64,000 nucleotides of DNA from Chiridota heheva (lineage: Eukaryota > Echinodermata > Holothuroidea > Apodida > Chiridotidae): the NCBI GenBank assembly GCA_020152595.1, contig JAIGNY010003061.1, forward strand, positions 755,001 to 819,000, written 5' to 3'. Positions 24,241 to 35,867 of the stretch are shown piece after piece; the first letter of the stretch is position 1, and the number at the start of each line of letters is the position of its first letter. The translations under genes were made by a program, and so were the position numbers. The notes beneath the pieces are model-generated. The model saw nothing but the letters and a program-made list of their open reading frames with translations, had not been told where the DNA came from and ran no database searches.

Positions 24241-25475
24241 TTTGGTTCCAATACGATAGCATCAGGAACCTATGTGATCATGATGGTGTGTGTGTATGTT
24301 TGTAACGGCCAGCTCGTAAACGCGATATCTCAACAACGATGCACTGGATTCATGCCATATGTGGTACACATATAGCCTATGGTCCATTTCATATTTAGGA
24401 TAATTAGTTAGCTGGTGTGTACATGTTCATGATGTAAAAACGTTGAATATCATTAATATGCATAGTGGGCGGGACTTAACATGATTGTGTTGAAAAGAGC
24501 TTGTAAGCACAGTGTCCCAAGAACTATGGAATTCAGTTCATATGTGGTACACATGGTCTGTATATGTGCTATATTGTTTTTGGTGTTGATATCATGCATA
24601 TTAATGAGTAGATGGGCTTAAAGTTAAAATCTTGAAATGTTTATATTTTAACAACCACATGTCTATTTTGCTCATATTTGGGATAATTATAATGTTAGCT
24701 GATGTGTACATGTCATGTTCATGAAGTAAAACGTTAAATTTTATTAATATGCATAGTGGGCGGAGCTTAATATGATTTTGCTTGTAAACACGATATCTCA
24801 AGAACGGTAAACTGGATTCATGTCATATTTGGTACACAGATAGCTTATGGTCTGTGCCCTATTGTTTATGGTAGTGATATCACGTATAGTAATAAGTGGG
24901 AGGGCTTAAAGTAAAAATTTTGAATAAGCGATAAATGAGCAACTGTATGTCCATTTTGCGTCATATTGGGCATGATAATATTGTTTGATATTGTGCACAT
25001 GCTTATTATCAACAGATGTCATTAATATGCATGGTGGGCATGGCTTAATGTGAAAGTGCTGAATGATGTAAACACCATACTGTACCCATGAACGATACAT
25101 CAGATTAATGCTATATCAGGTACACAGATGGGTCATGGTCTGTACATATGTTCTAATGTTGTGGTAGTGAATATAAATGAGTCGGTGGGGCTTTACTGAC
25201 AAATTCTTGCAATAGGATAAATAAACAATCATTTTTGCATCATACTTGCTATGATAAAGTTGTTAATCATTGTGGAAATAGCTGATGTAGTCAACATTTT
25301 TATTGACCACATGGTGGGTGCTGTTTATTAATATATATCCTGGAACAAATTTTTCTTGATATGCAATGACATGGCAGTAAGTACAAAATTTGCAAATCAA
25401 TCGGCTTATGAAAAAGAACCATCGGAACCACAAAACCGTTTGGTTCCGGTTTCTCATGGGCACTTGGACTGCTTG
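24241..25475. mobile_element. Composite repeat with 190-285-bp internal units
   Basis: It begins TTGGTTCCAATACGATAGCA and ends near CGTTTGGTTCCGG. Internal units each carry GTAAACACGATATCTCAAGA-like and GGTACACA.ATAG blocks followed by ATTAATATGCATAGTGGGCG; unit starts fall near 24315, 24505, 24784 and 25068. There is no coding capacity. Confidence 0.7.
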
Positions 25476-25653
25476 TGTATTTTGACCACAGTATAAAACC
25501 ATTATGGGAAACACCTGACTCTGCTGAGATTACAACAGAGTTAAACTACCCTACACCAACTCCACCTCATTAAGTGTTTCTCATTAAGGATTTGTGGTTT
25601 AGAATTTAATTCAGAGGCCGTTTGAGGACATGTCTTGAACTTTTCAGAACCTG

Positions 25654-26354
25654 TTAAAGGATTAGTTCATTGGTCAAGCATGTCCATCTGATATCAAAGA
25701 CAACTTCAAAAGAAACAACATGGTAAAGGAAGCATTCAAAATCCTATTTCGTTAAAATGAAATTCCAGTTTAAAGCTCTTGTCCTATCTGTGTAGAAATG
25801 ACTGGTGTAGTAAGTCTACTATGGAAAGTTGGCATCTTCATCCTACATTCTTAACAATTGGTAACGTATTTCAAAGAAAGTTTATTGTTTTTTTTCACTA
25901 TTTAAATGATTTTTCCTCGAGCTTTCTTCTAGTTGTGTATTATAAATACCCTTCCTAGGTTCAGCTGTACTAACTTTTTTGACATATCCCATGGTTTTTA
26001 AGCCACAAAATCGTAGGACAAAGTATGATAGAGTACATAAAGACTTTGAGGAATCTGAGGCTATGACATCATGACTTAGTCTTGATTTCAGTCGTTTCTA
26101 CACAAATGATACCAAACTTTAAACTTAAATATCTCCTTAACGAAATAAGATTTTTGAATGCTTTCTTCTCCATTTTGTTTCTTTTGAAGTCCTCTTTCTT
26201 TCGTATAAGATAAACTTGCTTGACCCCTGAACTAATCCTTTAAATATCTCCTTAAGAGAATAAGGTTTTTGAATGCTTTCTGCACCATTTTGTTTCTTTT
26301 GAAGTCCTCTTTCGTATAAGATAGACATGCTTAACCCCTGAACTAATCCTTTAA
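25654..26354. mobile_element. MITE with perfect 16-bp TIRs and a duplicated 3' end
   Basis: The left terminus TTAAAGGATTAGTTCA (25654-25669) is the perfect inverse of TGAACTAATCCTTTAA at 26228-26243. The last 111 bp is repeated in tandem, giving a second intact right terminus at 26339-26354. The right half matches 1-252 and, more distantly, 56548-56664. The outer TTAA suggests TTAA or TA target choice. No transposase frame. Confidence 0.85.
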
Positions 26355-27484
26355 GTAGATCAAAATATTGTGTGTATTAGTTCAAATTTAGTACATTTTA
26401 CTATCAGGTCCTGTAGCAGTTTGTGTTTGTGAAAACCTTTAGAGCCTATGATGGTGGTGGTGGCTTGGGTGTAGTAATGGAGGTTTTATGCATCACAGCC
26501 AATCAAATACTCTTATTCAATACTTAAGATAAGTGGATTGAAAGAATATTGTTGAGGTTTTATTGGGATTACCTGCGATCTGGTATGCAAACTACTGTAA
26601 TGTTACTATTTTCCATAGATACTGGCAGTTTTTCATTATTTTTTAGACATTTTTTTAAATAGTATAATATTTATTATACCGAAATTATTCTTCAGCATGG
26701 ATTATGTTTAATTTATTCTGTATTAACTCACAGCTGTATGATACTGCTCTGCTGTCACATGGGAGCTCTTAAATTGACAATTACTTTTCAAAACTTTCAT
26801 GAAATATGCAGCTGAGTATAATTAAACTACAAATTGTCAACAAAAGCCTCTGTATGTAAAGTGTGTAATTCCAATAGGTGGTTAGTGTTTGAATAGTTGT
26901 AGGATTTGGCCATCATGACTTCATGCTGTAAATACTGTACCACTCATGCACAGACGAGCAAACATGACATTATTATTAAATGCATGTGTATTTTCTGTGA
27001 AATACTGTTAAAATTTATGGTGACTGAGCATTTTTAATAAGAAGATACGTCCGAGAAAGTCGTAAACAACTGTTGACTCCAGTTTGGTAATTAAAAGAGA
27101 TCGTCATGGTTTCATGTCCAATACGTTACAAAGTGTAACATAATTGAAAACTTGTGGGCTCCATTTTGGCTGGGTATAGATTAATATCCTGTTTGGATTA
27201 CATGCCAGCAGGGAAACTACAAGAAGAACCTTAGGCTATCGATGTAATTGCAGTAATATATGAGTATGAGCATCTAATCTGGAATTCATTGGGAGGGCAA
27301 CAGAAATCAAAAATGCATGAAGATGACTCTTATGTTAAATTGATTTTAACGTACTGTAAGTGAACCATGCATTTCAATTTGTATTTTAGAAAATGTAATT
27401 TCGTTGTTTTTCTTCGGAAATTTCATATCAAGCATTTATTACCATTGGGTAATGACTCTATGATACGTATATTGGATTTGTAAT
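26355..27484. other. AT-rich intron-like sequence
   Basis: Nothing supported. Confidence 0.45.
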
Positions 27485-27742
27485 AGCATATCATAGCATA
27501 GCATAGCACAGCATAGCATAGCATAGCATAGCAAGGTTTAACGTCCCGAAAGCATTCAGTGTTGGACATTATATCAAGACGGCCACGGCCTTTGATAACT
27601 AGTTGTGAAATCACTGATTGCAGACCCCCCGGGATTCGAACCTTAACCAGTTGTGAAATCACTGTTTGTAGACTCCCCCGGGATTCGAACCTGGGACGTG
27701 CGTGGGTGAGAGGACAAAGCACTAACCACTACACCAGGGAGG
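27485..27742 (-). mobile_element. tRNA-derived SINE (tRNA-Glu-like head)
   Basis: On the minus strand the head (27742 down to 27673) carries TCCCTGG, an A-box-like GTGTAGTGGTTAGTGC, an anticodon-region CCTCTCACC reminiscent of tRNA-Glu(CTC), and the B-box GGTTCGAATCC. About 60 bp on, a second GGTTCGAATCC occurs because part of the body is duplicated together with GTGATTTCACAACT. The body ends in CGGGACGTTAAACC and a TATGC pentamer tail (27485-27532), typical of SINEs copied by a partner LINE. The head is not a functional tRNA. Confidence 0.8.
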
Positions 27743-28854
27743 TCTGTAATTGAGGTTCATGGTCATTGATAGTAGTTCTATCTGTGATATAAATGTATTG
27801 ACAGTGCTTCTTGGTTAATGTCTTTTCCTTCAATCTTAGCAATGTTTTTAACAAGGTTAAAAACCAAAACAATTACAGTCTACTCTTGTTTTACCAAGAA
27901 TGTTTTAAAATTGAAAGGGATGGCATAGTGATAAATCAGATGTTTGTTGTAAATTCACGCCAATATAGTATTTGTTATGAGAAGTAATAGAAATTAATGT
28001 TTTAAAAAAACCATCTGCATTCAGGAATGATTTGTGACACCTAGGAGAATAATTTTCCGTGAGAGGCATGAACTTAAAATGGCAGTCACTCCCTTAACTC
28101 CTCCCATCTTTTTATGATAAAGATTATACATATTTCTGTAGACTGAATCATAGGTAATGTTCTTAAGACACAAGGAAATATCAACATAAATTTTCTTGCT
28201 GTGAGCTTTGGCCGTTATCATTTCATTCTCGTTTATTTTTAGATGAGTTATGTTTGCTTTGATTTCAGGGTGGACCTGAAGTCATTGATCTATAATCAAA
28301 TAAAAAATCATTCTCTGTGCTCATAGGATGTTATTAGATTTTGGAATATCAGTAAAGTATAATTTCTCAGGCATCACATATAGGATTCGAGGAGAAGGAA
28401 GCTGTACGTTCCTTGTCAAGTGATGATATATATCATATTCTTACTTCTTCTTTTTTTTTTTTTATTGCTCTTCACTATATTTTAGATGAAAGATATTTAA
28501 TGTCAAGTCACTTCACAATGCTATATCCATGTTTAAAGTGGTTCCATTTTCACAGTGATCGAAATTGTACATTGACTTCTTTTGACCAAAATCTCCGTGT
28601 TTTAGTATAGATAATGTCATGTTATTTTCTCTTTTGATTTATAAGCCCTTTAAAGTGGGACTGGAAATTTGAAGAAATTAAGAGTGTTAATCTTCCTTAA
28701 TATTTCAACTCCTGAATTCATCAAAAATATATCTCATAGAACATGATATTTTAGAGGAAATGTTTTAGCCGGATTTACTGATGACATGCAACGATTATTT
28801 GAAAGCAAATGCCTAACCATTGTATCCAATTTGCCTCCTGTTTTTGTTTTGTAG
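27743..28854. other. Intron-like sequence
   Basis: A strong acceptor at 28268 is followed by eight open codons (GGPEVIDL), a stop at 28293-28295 and an AATAAA six bases later; this is noted as a weak alternative terminal exon. Nothing else is supported. Confidence 0.35.
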
Positions 28855-28884
28855 CCTCACACACATGTTAATGCACATCAGAAG
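28855..28884 (+). CDS. Candidate 30-nt microexon
   Basis: The segment follows a strong pyrimidine-rich acceptor (TTGCCTCCTGTTTTTGTTTTGTAG) and precedes a strong donor (GAAG/GTAAGA). It encodes PHTHVNAHQK in phase 0 and is symmetric, so it can be skipped or included without shifting the frame, like every other candidate exon here. It ends in an AAG lysine codon, as do five others. I do not recognise the peptide. Its small size makes chance occurrence possible; splice-site quality is the main support. Confidence 0.4.
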
Positions 28885-30754
28885 GTAAGAGGTCTATGGA
28901 AGGTTTCATACCATCTTTTAGCAATTCATTTGTGCTAGTATTTTTCATTGCTGTTTTTCGGTGGCAGGATGGGGAACCTTTTCTTGTGATTCTTCTTTTG
29001 AGATATTGCGTAACCCTTCAGAAGCTATTTTTCTTCGTAATAGGATCATTGGCAAAAGCTGCTTTGAACATTTTCTTCATATTTTTTTTTTATTTCACAT
29101 GTCAGTGGCGTTAGTAACGTTGATAGCTTTTGGAATCTTTTGCATTTTTCTCTCAGTTTAGATAAAGCTCTAAACGTCTCTATTGGTGGAGGGCATAGAT
29201 ATTGTTAATGTAGCAATGGATTCTTATCTTGAAAAGATGCATTCTGGGAATGATGGTCACTCAGTGTGTTTACTAGTTTAGTTCCATGCTTTGGAATTCT
29301 TATTTCTTTATCCCCTAAAGAAAGTAGAAAGAAGGTTATAGTGTTTCACCAAGAATAGCATTTTATTAAATTTGATTTGAGTTTAGTGTGATGATACCTG
29401 TTATGTGAGTTTCCATGTTAATGCTCTCATATACATATGTCTTGGAGGTGGAGGTATGGGGAGATTTTTCTTCTCTGGCTCCCTCCCCCTCTCCCCCACA
29501 AACTTATTTTTTGGGTGAACCTAAACACAAAATTCAGACAGGCTTTTTCAGGTTAAGTTTCGTTCTGAAAGCAATTTAAAAAATTAACGTCCCTTTTCTC
29601 AAAAATTCCTATTGCTATGCTCATACAGTTTGTGATATGATAGGAAGTTGTTGGTACCCTGTACATCTACTGTATAGGTAGGAATTTGATTTTAAAATTT
29701 GTTTTTAAAATTTTAACCCTATTGTTTTAGACTACAATAGAACCAGCACACTGCATTTCAAGGAGACACTTGAATAACAACTAGTTTGTGACAAATGATA
29801 ATTACAGTGAGGAGGGGGAAATCATGTCATAGTTTGTGACTTTTTCTACATCAAAACACCCAAAACTGTTGATAAAATTTTCATTTTTTGAAGTGTTATA
29901 GTTTCATACATCATTTTTCATGCGTTGTTATGCTGTGCTCTCTCTCAATCAAAGTCATTTCATAACTGTGTTTCTCATCACTTTTGATCTCTCATTAATA
30001 TGAGAAGTGTGCTTTTGCAGCTATACTTATTTGATTAGTAGTTCACCTCAGTTTGATGAATAACTACTTGAATACTTAAGTGCAGTGCTCTTCCTTCAGT
30101 CGCGGTAAAACTGTGCTGAACATGCAAATGTCCATTGATTGAAACGTGTCATTAAGAAGTGTACATTTATTTTTTAATCTCCACATTCATTTTCTCATTT
30201 GGTAATCTTGGAGTTGACATGAAACATCATTTATTTGATACATAATAAATTATGTTTAAGAATTAAAGGGTACATAAAGTTTGTGCAATATTGTATGACC
30301 TCATTGTGTTTACAATTAACTATGAGACATAGTATAATGGTTGTAATTATATATTACAACCAGAAATGATGCACTTTTCCTAACATATGATCTTCAAAGA
30401 AGGACATTCCCCCATGTATGTGTGTGTTGAGGGAAGGAGGGGGGGGGGGCAGAAATGTAACTACCCTTGTACTGTCGTAACCTAATACGCGAAATAAGCA
30501 AAATTTAAGTCAATTTAAAATGAGTTGCTTAAAGAATGCAAATTTGATATTTTAACTTTTCAATCCCATCTCTTTTTGAAAAGTAAATTTCTTGACTAAG
30601 CAAAAATGTCATGCTACAATGTCTGGATAAAGCACAGACCGGTTATGATATTGATCTTTTGATTAAGCCCTAAATCAGCACTTAACTAGATCATAGAAGA
30701 ATTCGTGGGTGAAATTTGAATCTAATTTGAACATAAGATTTTGTGCTAGCAATT
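28885..30754. other. AT-rich intron-like sequence
   Basis: A G-rich run lies near 30435-30452. No other supported feature. Confidence 0.4.
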
Positions 30755-31735
30755 AATCTATCATTAATCAAACCTACACCTATTAGTGAAAATTTATGTA
30801 CGTCACATTTGTCTACTAAAATTTATCTTCCAAAAATAGTTTCATTAAAGTTCGTTAACAATTAGTGATTTTATAACTCATTTAATTGGCAGACATTGAA
30901 GCACATTTTTTGTTATGCATGACCATGCTCTATTTCCTTACATAAGTCTTATGTGTTTGATTTGTCTACCACACTTCCGCTAAGAAGAGAATTTCTGACT
31001 AAAGAGTTTTTAATCGGAGTCGTATCTGATCAATATGTACCGTAGCTGTAACATAATTCCTGTAATTTTAAGTAAATGAAAGGAAGTCAAAAATTCTAAA
31101 AGATTTATATATAGCTTTCACTCTTTGGATTTTTGAATTTTGTGTATATATTTGTACCACAACTTATTGATCAACCATAAATTATTGATCAATCATAATG
31201 AAGAAACTAAAAATGTTAGTTCTGAATTTATTGCTCAGTTTTTAATAAGTGCTGACGTTTGATTAGTCTAACCTTGTTGATCAACAGCAAATCCAAACCT
31301 ATTAGTTAAAATTTCTGTACGTCACATTTGTCAACTTAAATTCATCTTCCGAAAAACTTTTTCATAAAAGTTAGTTAACAATTTTTGAATTTATAACTCT
31401 TTCAATTGGCAGACTTAAAATGAATTTTTTGTTGATGTAATTATGTGACGTATGACCATGCTCTATTTCCTTACATAAATCTTTTGATTTATTTGTCTAC
31501 CACACCTCCTTTAAGAAGAGAAAGCATACCCCTAATCACTATGTAGTTGGAACATTATTCTAAATCACAAGAAGTCAAAATTTCTAAAATGTTTAGATAT
31601 AGATTTTACTTTTTGAATTATGTGTATATATTTGTACCACAACTTATTGATCAACCATAGTTTATTGATCAACCATAATTAAGAAACTTAAAAATGTTAT
31701 TTCTGAATTTAATGCTTAGTTTTGAATGGCTATTT
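30755..31735. repeat. Two-copy direct duplication, unit about 500 bp
   Basis: Blocks including GTACGTCACATTTGTC, AATTGGCAGAC, GACCATGCTCTATTTCCTTA and ACCACAACTTATTGATCAAC occur in the same order in both halves, starting near 30783 and 31301. The copies are moderately diverged and non-coding. Confidence 0.8.
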
Positions 31736-32457
31736 AACTGCTGACGTGACAAGCAATCAAGAATGTTGTCCTTTCCTGTTTAACCTCATACCATTAACAA
31801 ATTTTAGAGAGGATGTAGCTTATATGTATATGATCAAGCACGTAGGAAGCTGGGGGCTGGGGGGCTTTAGCCCTCAGTCAAAAATGTGAAGGGGCGGAAG
31901 TATGCTCCCGCCCCCCCCCTCTTTTTTTTTCAGGGAAGAAAACCCCTTATTGTGCTTATTTGTACCCTCTGTGAAATATATAAAGCTTTTTTGTGGCTTG
32001 TTCTTTTGATTTATTCGATTATGATTTATAATACCCCTCTGGTCCGATCCCGGGTCCGATGTTAGTTTTCCCAATTATAATCATTTGAATTGACACACTT
32101 GGCCGTAAAATTGTAGCATTACATCGTATACACTGATGTAGCACCTACGTATGTGTGACATACAGCATGCAGTTAGTACATGTACGTGTACATGCAGGTG
32201 AGAGGTCATTGCACTGCGAGCGTGTATGTACTGCCACGTACATCGTGTTTATACTAACTTAATTGTCAATTCTTCTATTTAAAAAAAAAAAAACTTCCCA
32301 CAATCGTGAAAATAAATGAGACAAAAATGAGACTTTTGAATGAGGAGGAGGGTTGAGGTTTGTGGTGAATAAACTTTCTGCCCCCCCAAGAAAAGAATTG
32401 TTCCTCCGGCATTGTATATAATTATGTGATGAATATGAAGAGTGAAGCATATCTCAC
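31736..32457. other. Intron-like sequence with C-rich and A-rich runs
   Basis: C-rich run near 31906-31918 and A-rich run near 32279-32292, inside repeat-like sequence. No gene supported. Confidence 0.4.
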
Positions 32458-32610
32458 CAGTGGTGTCAGTAGACCCTGTTGATTGAGAGGGGAGGGGGGG
32501 GGGGAAGGGGGGGGGGTGTATATAATCACAAAATTACCGATAAAAGAATTTGACGCTACCAACAAAAATATATTCCACATTCAGGGTCCCCATAATGTCT
32601 AAAATTTTGA
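32458..32610. repeat. Dispersed G-rich repeat, copy 1
   Basis: It shares a long G-run and then GACAAAAATATATTCCACAT-like and TTCAGGG..CCATAA blocks with 39285-39440. The G-runs (over 20 Gs in two groups) could form a quadruplex on the + strand. Confidence 0.75.
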
Positions 32611-33495
32611 AAAGCAAAATAAAAAAATAAATATAAAAAAAAGGTCGTTGGTCCAAAATCGCAGCACGAGTGCCATAATATTTATTTCTTTAATCTGTTT
32701 GGTAAAGTTTTTATCGTCTTTGATGAAAGTTTTACCGACACAGACCTTGATATACCGACAGTTCTTCAATTTTACCAACATCTTCCCCCCATCCTTTTCC
32801 TCACCCCTGTGTCTCACATGTCTGTTTGTTTAATTTGAGCACATTTTGTCAAATGAAAGAAATGAACCTATTTATGTAATGAATTCCAGAAGGGAAGTTA
32901 AAAAAGTCTATTAATATCTGTGTATTATGCTTTGAGCAAAAAAAAGAAAATTATTCTTTGAAAGAGGGACTTGGCAATATTTATCATGTAATCCAAATTC
33001 TGTATCTGCCTTGATAATCAGTGTTTTTGTTCAATTTGAGTTAAAAGAAAAGAAATTTACATGGATATAACAGCAATATTGGCTCAACATTCGCCTTAGC
33101 TTTATATAGAAGAGGTGCCAAAATTGGGGGATTTAGAACCACGGTACTTGCTGGCGCCACCAATGAATGTATATCACTACCATGTTCATGTTTTAAATTC
33201 AGGATCAACTGTCAATACCAATCCAACTTATGTGGTTTGTAAAGAATAAGTTTGAACACTCATCTGGAATGCAGTCGTACATGCAATAGGAGGGGGTGGG
33301 GGGTGGGGGGAGGGGAGATGTCAGTGCTATAGAATGTCAGAAATTTGACACTGAATGTTTTTGGATGCTGACCATGCCACTGGTTACAGTTTTTCTGAGC
33401 AGACATCTGACTCCCTATCCATTTCCTCTTGATATCAAGATTAGTACCTCCTGTGTTTAAATTTATATAATATGTTTTAATTTTTCTTTTAATAG
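32611..33495. other. Intron-like sequence upstream of a microexon
   Basis: Another G-rich run at about 33289-33317. Otherwise nothing supported. Confidence 0.4.
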
Positions 33496-33564
33496 GCAAA
33501 CCCTTTACAGCTACACAGCAGTCATCGCTCTAGCAAGGGGCACACTTTTAATAACAACGTGAAG
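33496..33564 (+). CDS. Candidate 69-nt symmetric exon
   Basis: It follows AATTTTTCTTTTAATAG and precedes GAAG/GTAACA. In phase 0 it encodes 23 residues, beginning ANPLQL and ending HSSHRSSKGHTFNNNVK, with no stop. The peptide is rich in Ser, His and Asn, looks disordered, and has a basic serine pair (HRSSK). The HTFNNNVK end faintly echoes the FSVSNMK-type ends of the triplicated exons. No domain recognised. Length and phase fit a cassette exon of the same gene as 13200-13259. Confidence 0.5.
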
Positions 33565-34948
33565 GTAACACTAACACAAAACACATCAATTTCATATTAG
33601 TTTTCAGCCAATACAAATTCCTTGTAGTGTTACATCCATGCTTTTGGCACCTTTTCTTGATGCAATTTACTGTTATGGTGGAATTTGCCCCATGATTTTT
33701 TTTTTGTGAATTTGTAGTAGTAGTTTTCAACATTTGCAAATTGTTTTTATTTCATCTTCAAAATTTTCCATTCTTCCCCTGAAAATAATTTTCATTCAGA
33801 CTTACAGTTTAGCTTTTTGAAGAGCTTTACCTCAAGTTGCTTTTCTTTTACTGTCCTGTGCTTCATAAGAAATGATGACATGCAGAATGTGTTTGCCTAA
33901 AAAAAGGGCACTCAGCAAAAATATGAGAGCTTTTTATTCTTGGGTCCGTAGAATATTCAAATGAATTTGTCGTTCATTTTGTGATACTTTATAACCATTG
34001 ATAAGAATATTCAAATCAACTTTAATAATTTGTAATGATTACTTAATTTATATAACAATGACACAAGTATTTAAAATGAGACCTGTGTCAGTGGCGACAA
34101 TTTCTTTTCAACATGGTGGGGGTGACGAAGCCATACAGGGGTGTTGCCAGCCGTATAGGCTTTATGTAATGCTTCATTTTTAGGGGAGGGGACATAACGA
34201 TATTCGTTTCCCCAACAATATTATTGGGGGACATTTACCCTTGTCCCATGAATTAGATGCAAAAAACGATGCCCTCACGTAATTTGCGACTGAAAGTTCC
34301 TTTAAACAGTGGGCTTTTATTTTCCTTCCTTTTTAAAAGAAAGTAAAAACATACTTGTAAATAGTCAATCTCATTTTGTATGTGCAAAAGTCACATTTAC
34401 CATGGTACATTTATTGAACCAGCTACATCTCTCATCTATAGTCGAGATGATGTATAGTCTATCTAGAAGAAATTTGGTGTGATGGATTTTGTGTTTCTCA
34501 TGTCATATTTAATTCATCAAGTGTTGCATTTTAGCAGTGTTTCACTTATTAATTCTATTACACATGGCACCCATTTTTCCTGATCTGTGAAATGTGACCA
34601 CCTCGTGACATAAACATGTCTCCTAACATACCACTCATCTCATCACCTCAACATCAGTTCTGCTCATGTTGAATGCAGTCTTTAGTCCACTTCACCTTTT
34701 CTCATCATCATAGCATTGTCTCTTGATTGCTATCTCATACAGTGAAATCACTCATGCTATCCATACCTAGGAGTAAAACACATTGCTTGGCTTTTAACAT
34801 CATTCAGATTTTTATATCAAATGTTTTGTGGCAAAAATTAAGAGAAAGTTTGGTCTGAAATGTTGTAGAGAAAACCTTTTTTGATAAAGTATCACTTTTG
34901 ATGTTGGTGGTTATCTTTTATTGACCAATGATTTGAATGACCAATTGA
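33565..34948. other. AT-rich intron-like sequence
   Basis: A frame at 33998-34183 and others are unremarkable. Nothing supported. Confidence 0.4.
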
Positions 34949-35088
34949 TACCCTGGCCAACAGGCTGTTCACCCTGGCCAACAGGCTGGTCACCCTGGCC
35001 AACAGGCTGGTCACCCTGGTCAACAGGCTGGTCACCCTGGCCAACAGGCTGGTCACCCTGGCCAACAAGCTGGTCACCCTGACCAACC
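34949..35088. repeat. 21-bp minisatellite, about seven units
   Basis: The unit ACCCTGGCCAACAGGCTGGTC repeats with few changes. Being a multiple of three, it gives VTLANRL heptads on + and RVTSLLA or GQGDQPV heptads on -. No splice sites fit its use as an exon, so it is treated as non-coding. Confidence 0.9.
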
Positions 35089-35186
35089 CTCTTGCACATT
35101 TTATGTGAAGGCATGGGCTGCTTTATTGCCACCACGCAGTTTCATCTATTCTCTTCCCACTCAGAAAGTGTATTTCTTTGTACCAT

Positions 35187-35290
35187 ATGCTAGTAAGGTA
35201 TCTTATGCTAATACGGTATTATATGCTAATAAGGTATTATATGCTAGTAAGGTATCATTTGCTAATAAGGTATCATATGCTAATAAGGTC
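35187..35290. repeat. 18-19-bp tandem repeat
   Basis: About six units of ATGCTAATAAGGTATTAT and variants (AGTAAGGTATCAT). It lies 100 bp downstream of the 21-bp array. Confidence 0.85.
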
Positions 35291-35867
35291 AAAGCCATTG
35301 TATTTGCATTATTTCTCAAGATCAGAATATGCAAAAAAATATTTGGAAGTGAGAATAGCAGTACTTATTTACTTTTTAGTAAGGTGGTGGTTGTGTTCAA
35401 TTTTACATTTGTGGGTGATTTCATTTGTTTGTTTGTTTTAGTCTGACCTTTGGTCTTCCTGGTGATGGGTTGCAGTGGCTAGTAATTTTGAAAAACAGTT
35501 TCTTGGTGCTTTTAAGTGTTATATGTTTTCCTATCTGAACATACCTTCAATGGCATTCGAGTGTATGTATTGTAAAACTGAGTGAATGTGCCATCAGTAG
35601 TGGCACTCCCCTCTGGGTCCCCCAGCCCTCCTTCAATAAATCTGTTCCTGCCCATACATTAATCTTTTTCTGAGAGTATATCTAATTTCAAAAGGATAAA
35701 ATACCCATTTATTCAGTACTTTGATCAAGGTTTCATTTAAAATGTGTCAAGCTAAATATGTACTTGCACTGTACCAAGAAATGATTTGGACAATGCATAC
35801 ATAACCATGATGTCAAAATAACAAACTTTTAACAGATTTATGATATTTTTGCTTGTAGTGCGTTATT
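35291..35867. other. Intron-like sequence
   Basis: Nothing supported. Confidence 0.45.

Noticed and set aside
27673..27742. Functional tRNA-Glu gene
   Set aside because: The anticodon-region resemblance is real, but the acceptor and D arms pair imperfectly and a SINE body with a pentamer tail follows.
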